Under the pieces are notes generated by a model. The model made no database searches and was not told where the DNA came from. It worked only from the letters and a program-made list of their open reading frames with translations. This document shows, piece after piece, positions 63,344 through 64,000 of a stretch of DNA of 64,000 nt. The stretch is from Gibbula magus (lineage: Eukaryota; Mollusca; Gastropoda; Trochida; Trochidae): NCBI GenBank assembly GCA_936450465.1, contig OW388293.1, forward strand, positions 42,490,982-42,554,981. Direction: 5' to 3'. How positions within the stretch are numbered: position 1 is the stretch's first letter; each line of letters opens with the position of its first letter. The position numbers were made by a program, and so were the translations under genes.

Positions 63344-64000
63344 ATGAATGGCTCCAATTCTCATTGTTTGTATGTTTCAACAAAGGTGCGCTTGTCTTTA
63401 TCAAGTTGTGAAATGTAAAGTCATCAAAGAATTAACTTCACTAATATATTTGAATTTGACTGTTTTAATCGTGTATTAACAGCATATATGTGTACACGGG
63501 AATATCATATCGAATTTCGTTTCTACAAAAAATACCCCGATAGAACCCTCCTTTTAAACCTGATATATAATGCAAAATTGAAGACCCCGTCGCTTTAAAC
63601 TTACCAATAAACCATTTATAATTTCCAGACAGACATTTTCGTACGTTGTCCACTTCAAATAATTCATCCACATAGTATCGATTTTAGTGTCAATCAACAC
63701 TTCTCTTTGAAGTTAAACCAACGACATCTTTCAAAAACCTTTTAGAAATTGTTGAGATTAAGAGAAGCCATTCCATGGAGGATCAATTCTCTATTTAAAA
63801 ATGTGTTACAATGTGTTCAACAACCATACTCTAATACTGCCTTCTATCACGTAAGCTTTGTTTGACATTTAGCCTCTGAAATGAATTTTGTTTAAATTTC
63901 AAAATTTGAATAGAATTAAATTATAAGGAGCCTCTGAGATGTGTTCATTTCCTTATACTTAGACTTGCCTCATTGTAGACTTGCCTCTTTAAAATTAAGG
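63344..64000. other. No gene recognised
   Basis: AT-rich to the window edge; TAGACTTGCCTC is repeated at about 63961 and 63977. Confidence 0.4.

Overview
This is a eukaryotic, AT-rich, repeat-dominated window, almost certainly from an invertebrate animal and most likely a mollusc. The grounds are several copies of a tRNA-derived SINE with a conserved 3' block (AACGCCACTTTCAAGAGTA), CpG-decayed DNA transposons, DIRS-type tyrosine-recombinase retrotransposons, a piggyBac transposon, and dispersed repeats ending in GGACGGACGGAC. The species cannot be fixed from the sequence. I find no convincing host protein-coding gene and no tRNA, rRNA or CRISPR locus. All recognisable coding sequence belongs to mobile elements.

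Layout. 1-6.8 kb: a DIRS-like retrotransposon on the minus strand (gag, RT/RNase H/methyltransferase-like ORF, tyrosine recombinase), with gag split by a 1.37-kb TA-flanked element. 8.9-26 kb: SINEs, a 1.28-kb palindromic element with a 21-bp minisatellite core, a 1.48-kb non-autonomous piggyBac element, a 0.96-kb element with 167-bp internal repeats, a 560-bp inverted-repeat element with 9-bp target duplication carrying a helicase-like scrap, and long unassigned AT-rich stretches. 30.4-36.5 kb: a complete 6.16-kb piggyBac element with TTAA at both ends and an intact 677-aa transposase. It shares both ends with the 11.3-kb element. 37.1-38.8 kb: a hAT-like element with a perfect 8-bp duplication. 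39.5-48.8 kb: a dense field of fold-back (hairpin) elements, a 2.38-kb poly-G element with 5-bp duplication inside a hairpin, and clustered TGACGTCA motifs. 49.4-50.4 kb: 24 units of a 40-bp satellite. 50.9-56.4 kb: a second, decayed DIRS element with both inverted terminal repeats and the diagnostic internal complementary region still visible, inserted in a 92-bp tandem repeat. 56.5-57.2 kb: an element whose termini are arrays of an AAAAGGGCCGA-like motif. 58.7-59.4 kb: the C-terminal remnant of a LINE. 60.5-64 kb: dispersed repeats, a SINE and a second 9-bp-duplication element.

The parts work as transposons, not as a pathway. The piggyBac transposase could plausibly mobilise the 11.3-kb derivative because the ends match. 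The DIRS genes would act together in a circular-intermediate replication cycle, but copy 2 is clearly dead and copy 1 is interrupted. The most unusual items are the families of small inverted-repeat elements with clean target duplications, especially the one carrying a RecQ-like helicase fragment, the minisatellite-cored palindrome, and the pair with motif-array termini. Target duplications and inverted repeats were read by eye from the sequence. Family names for small elements without a transposase are inferences.
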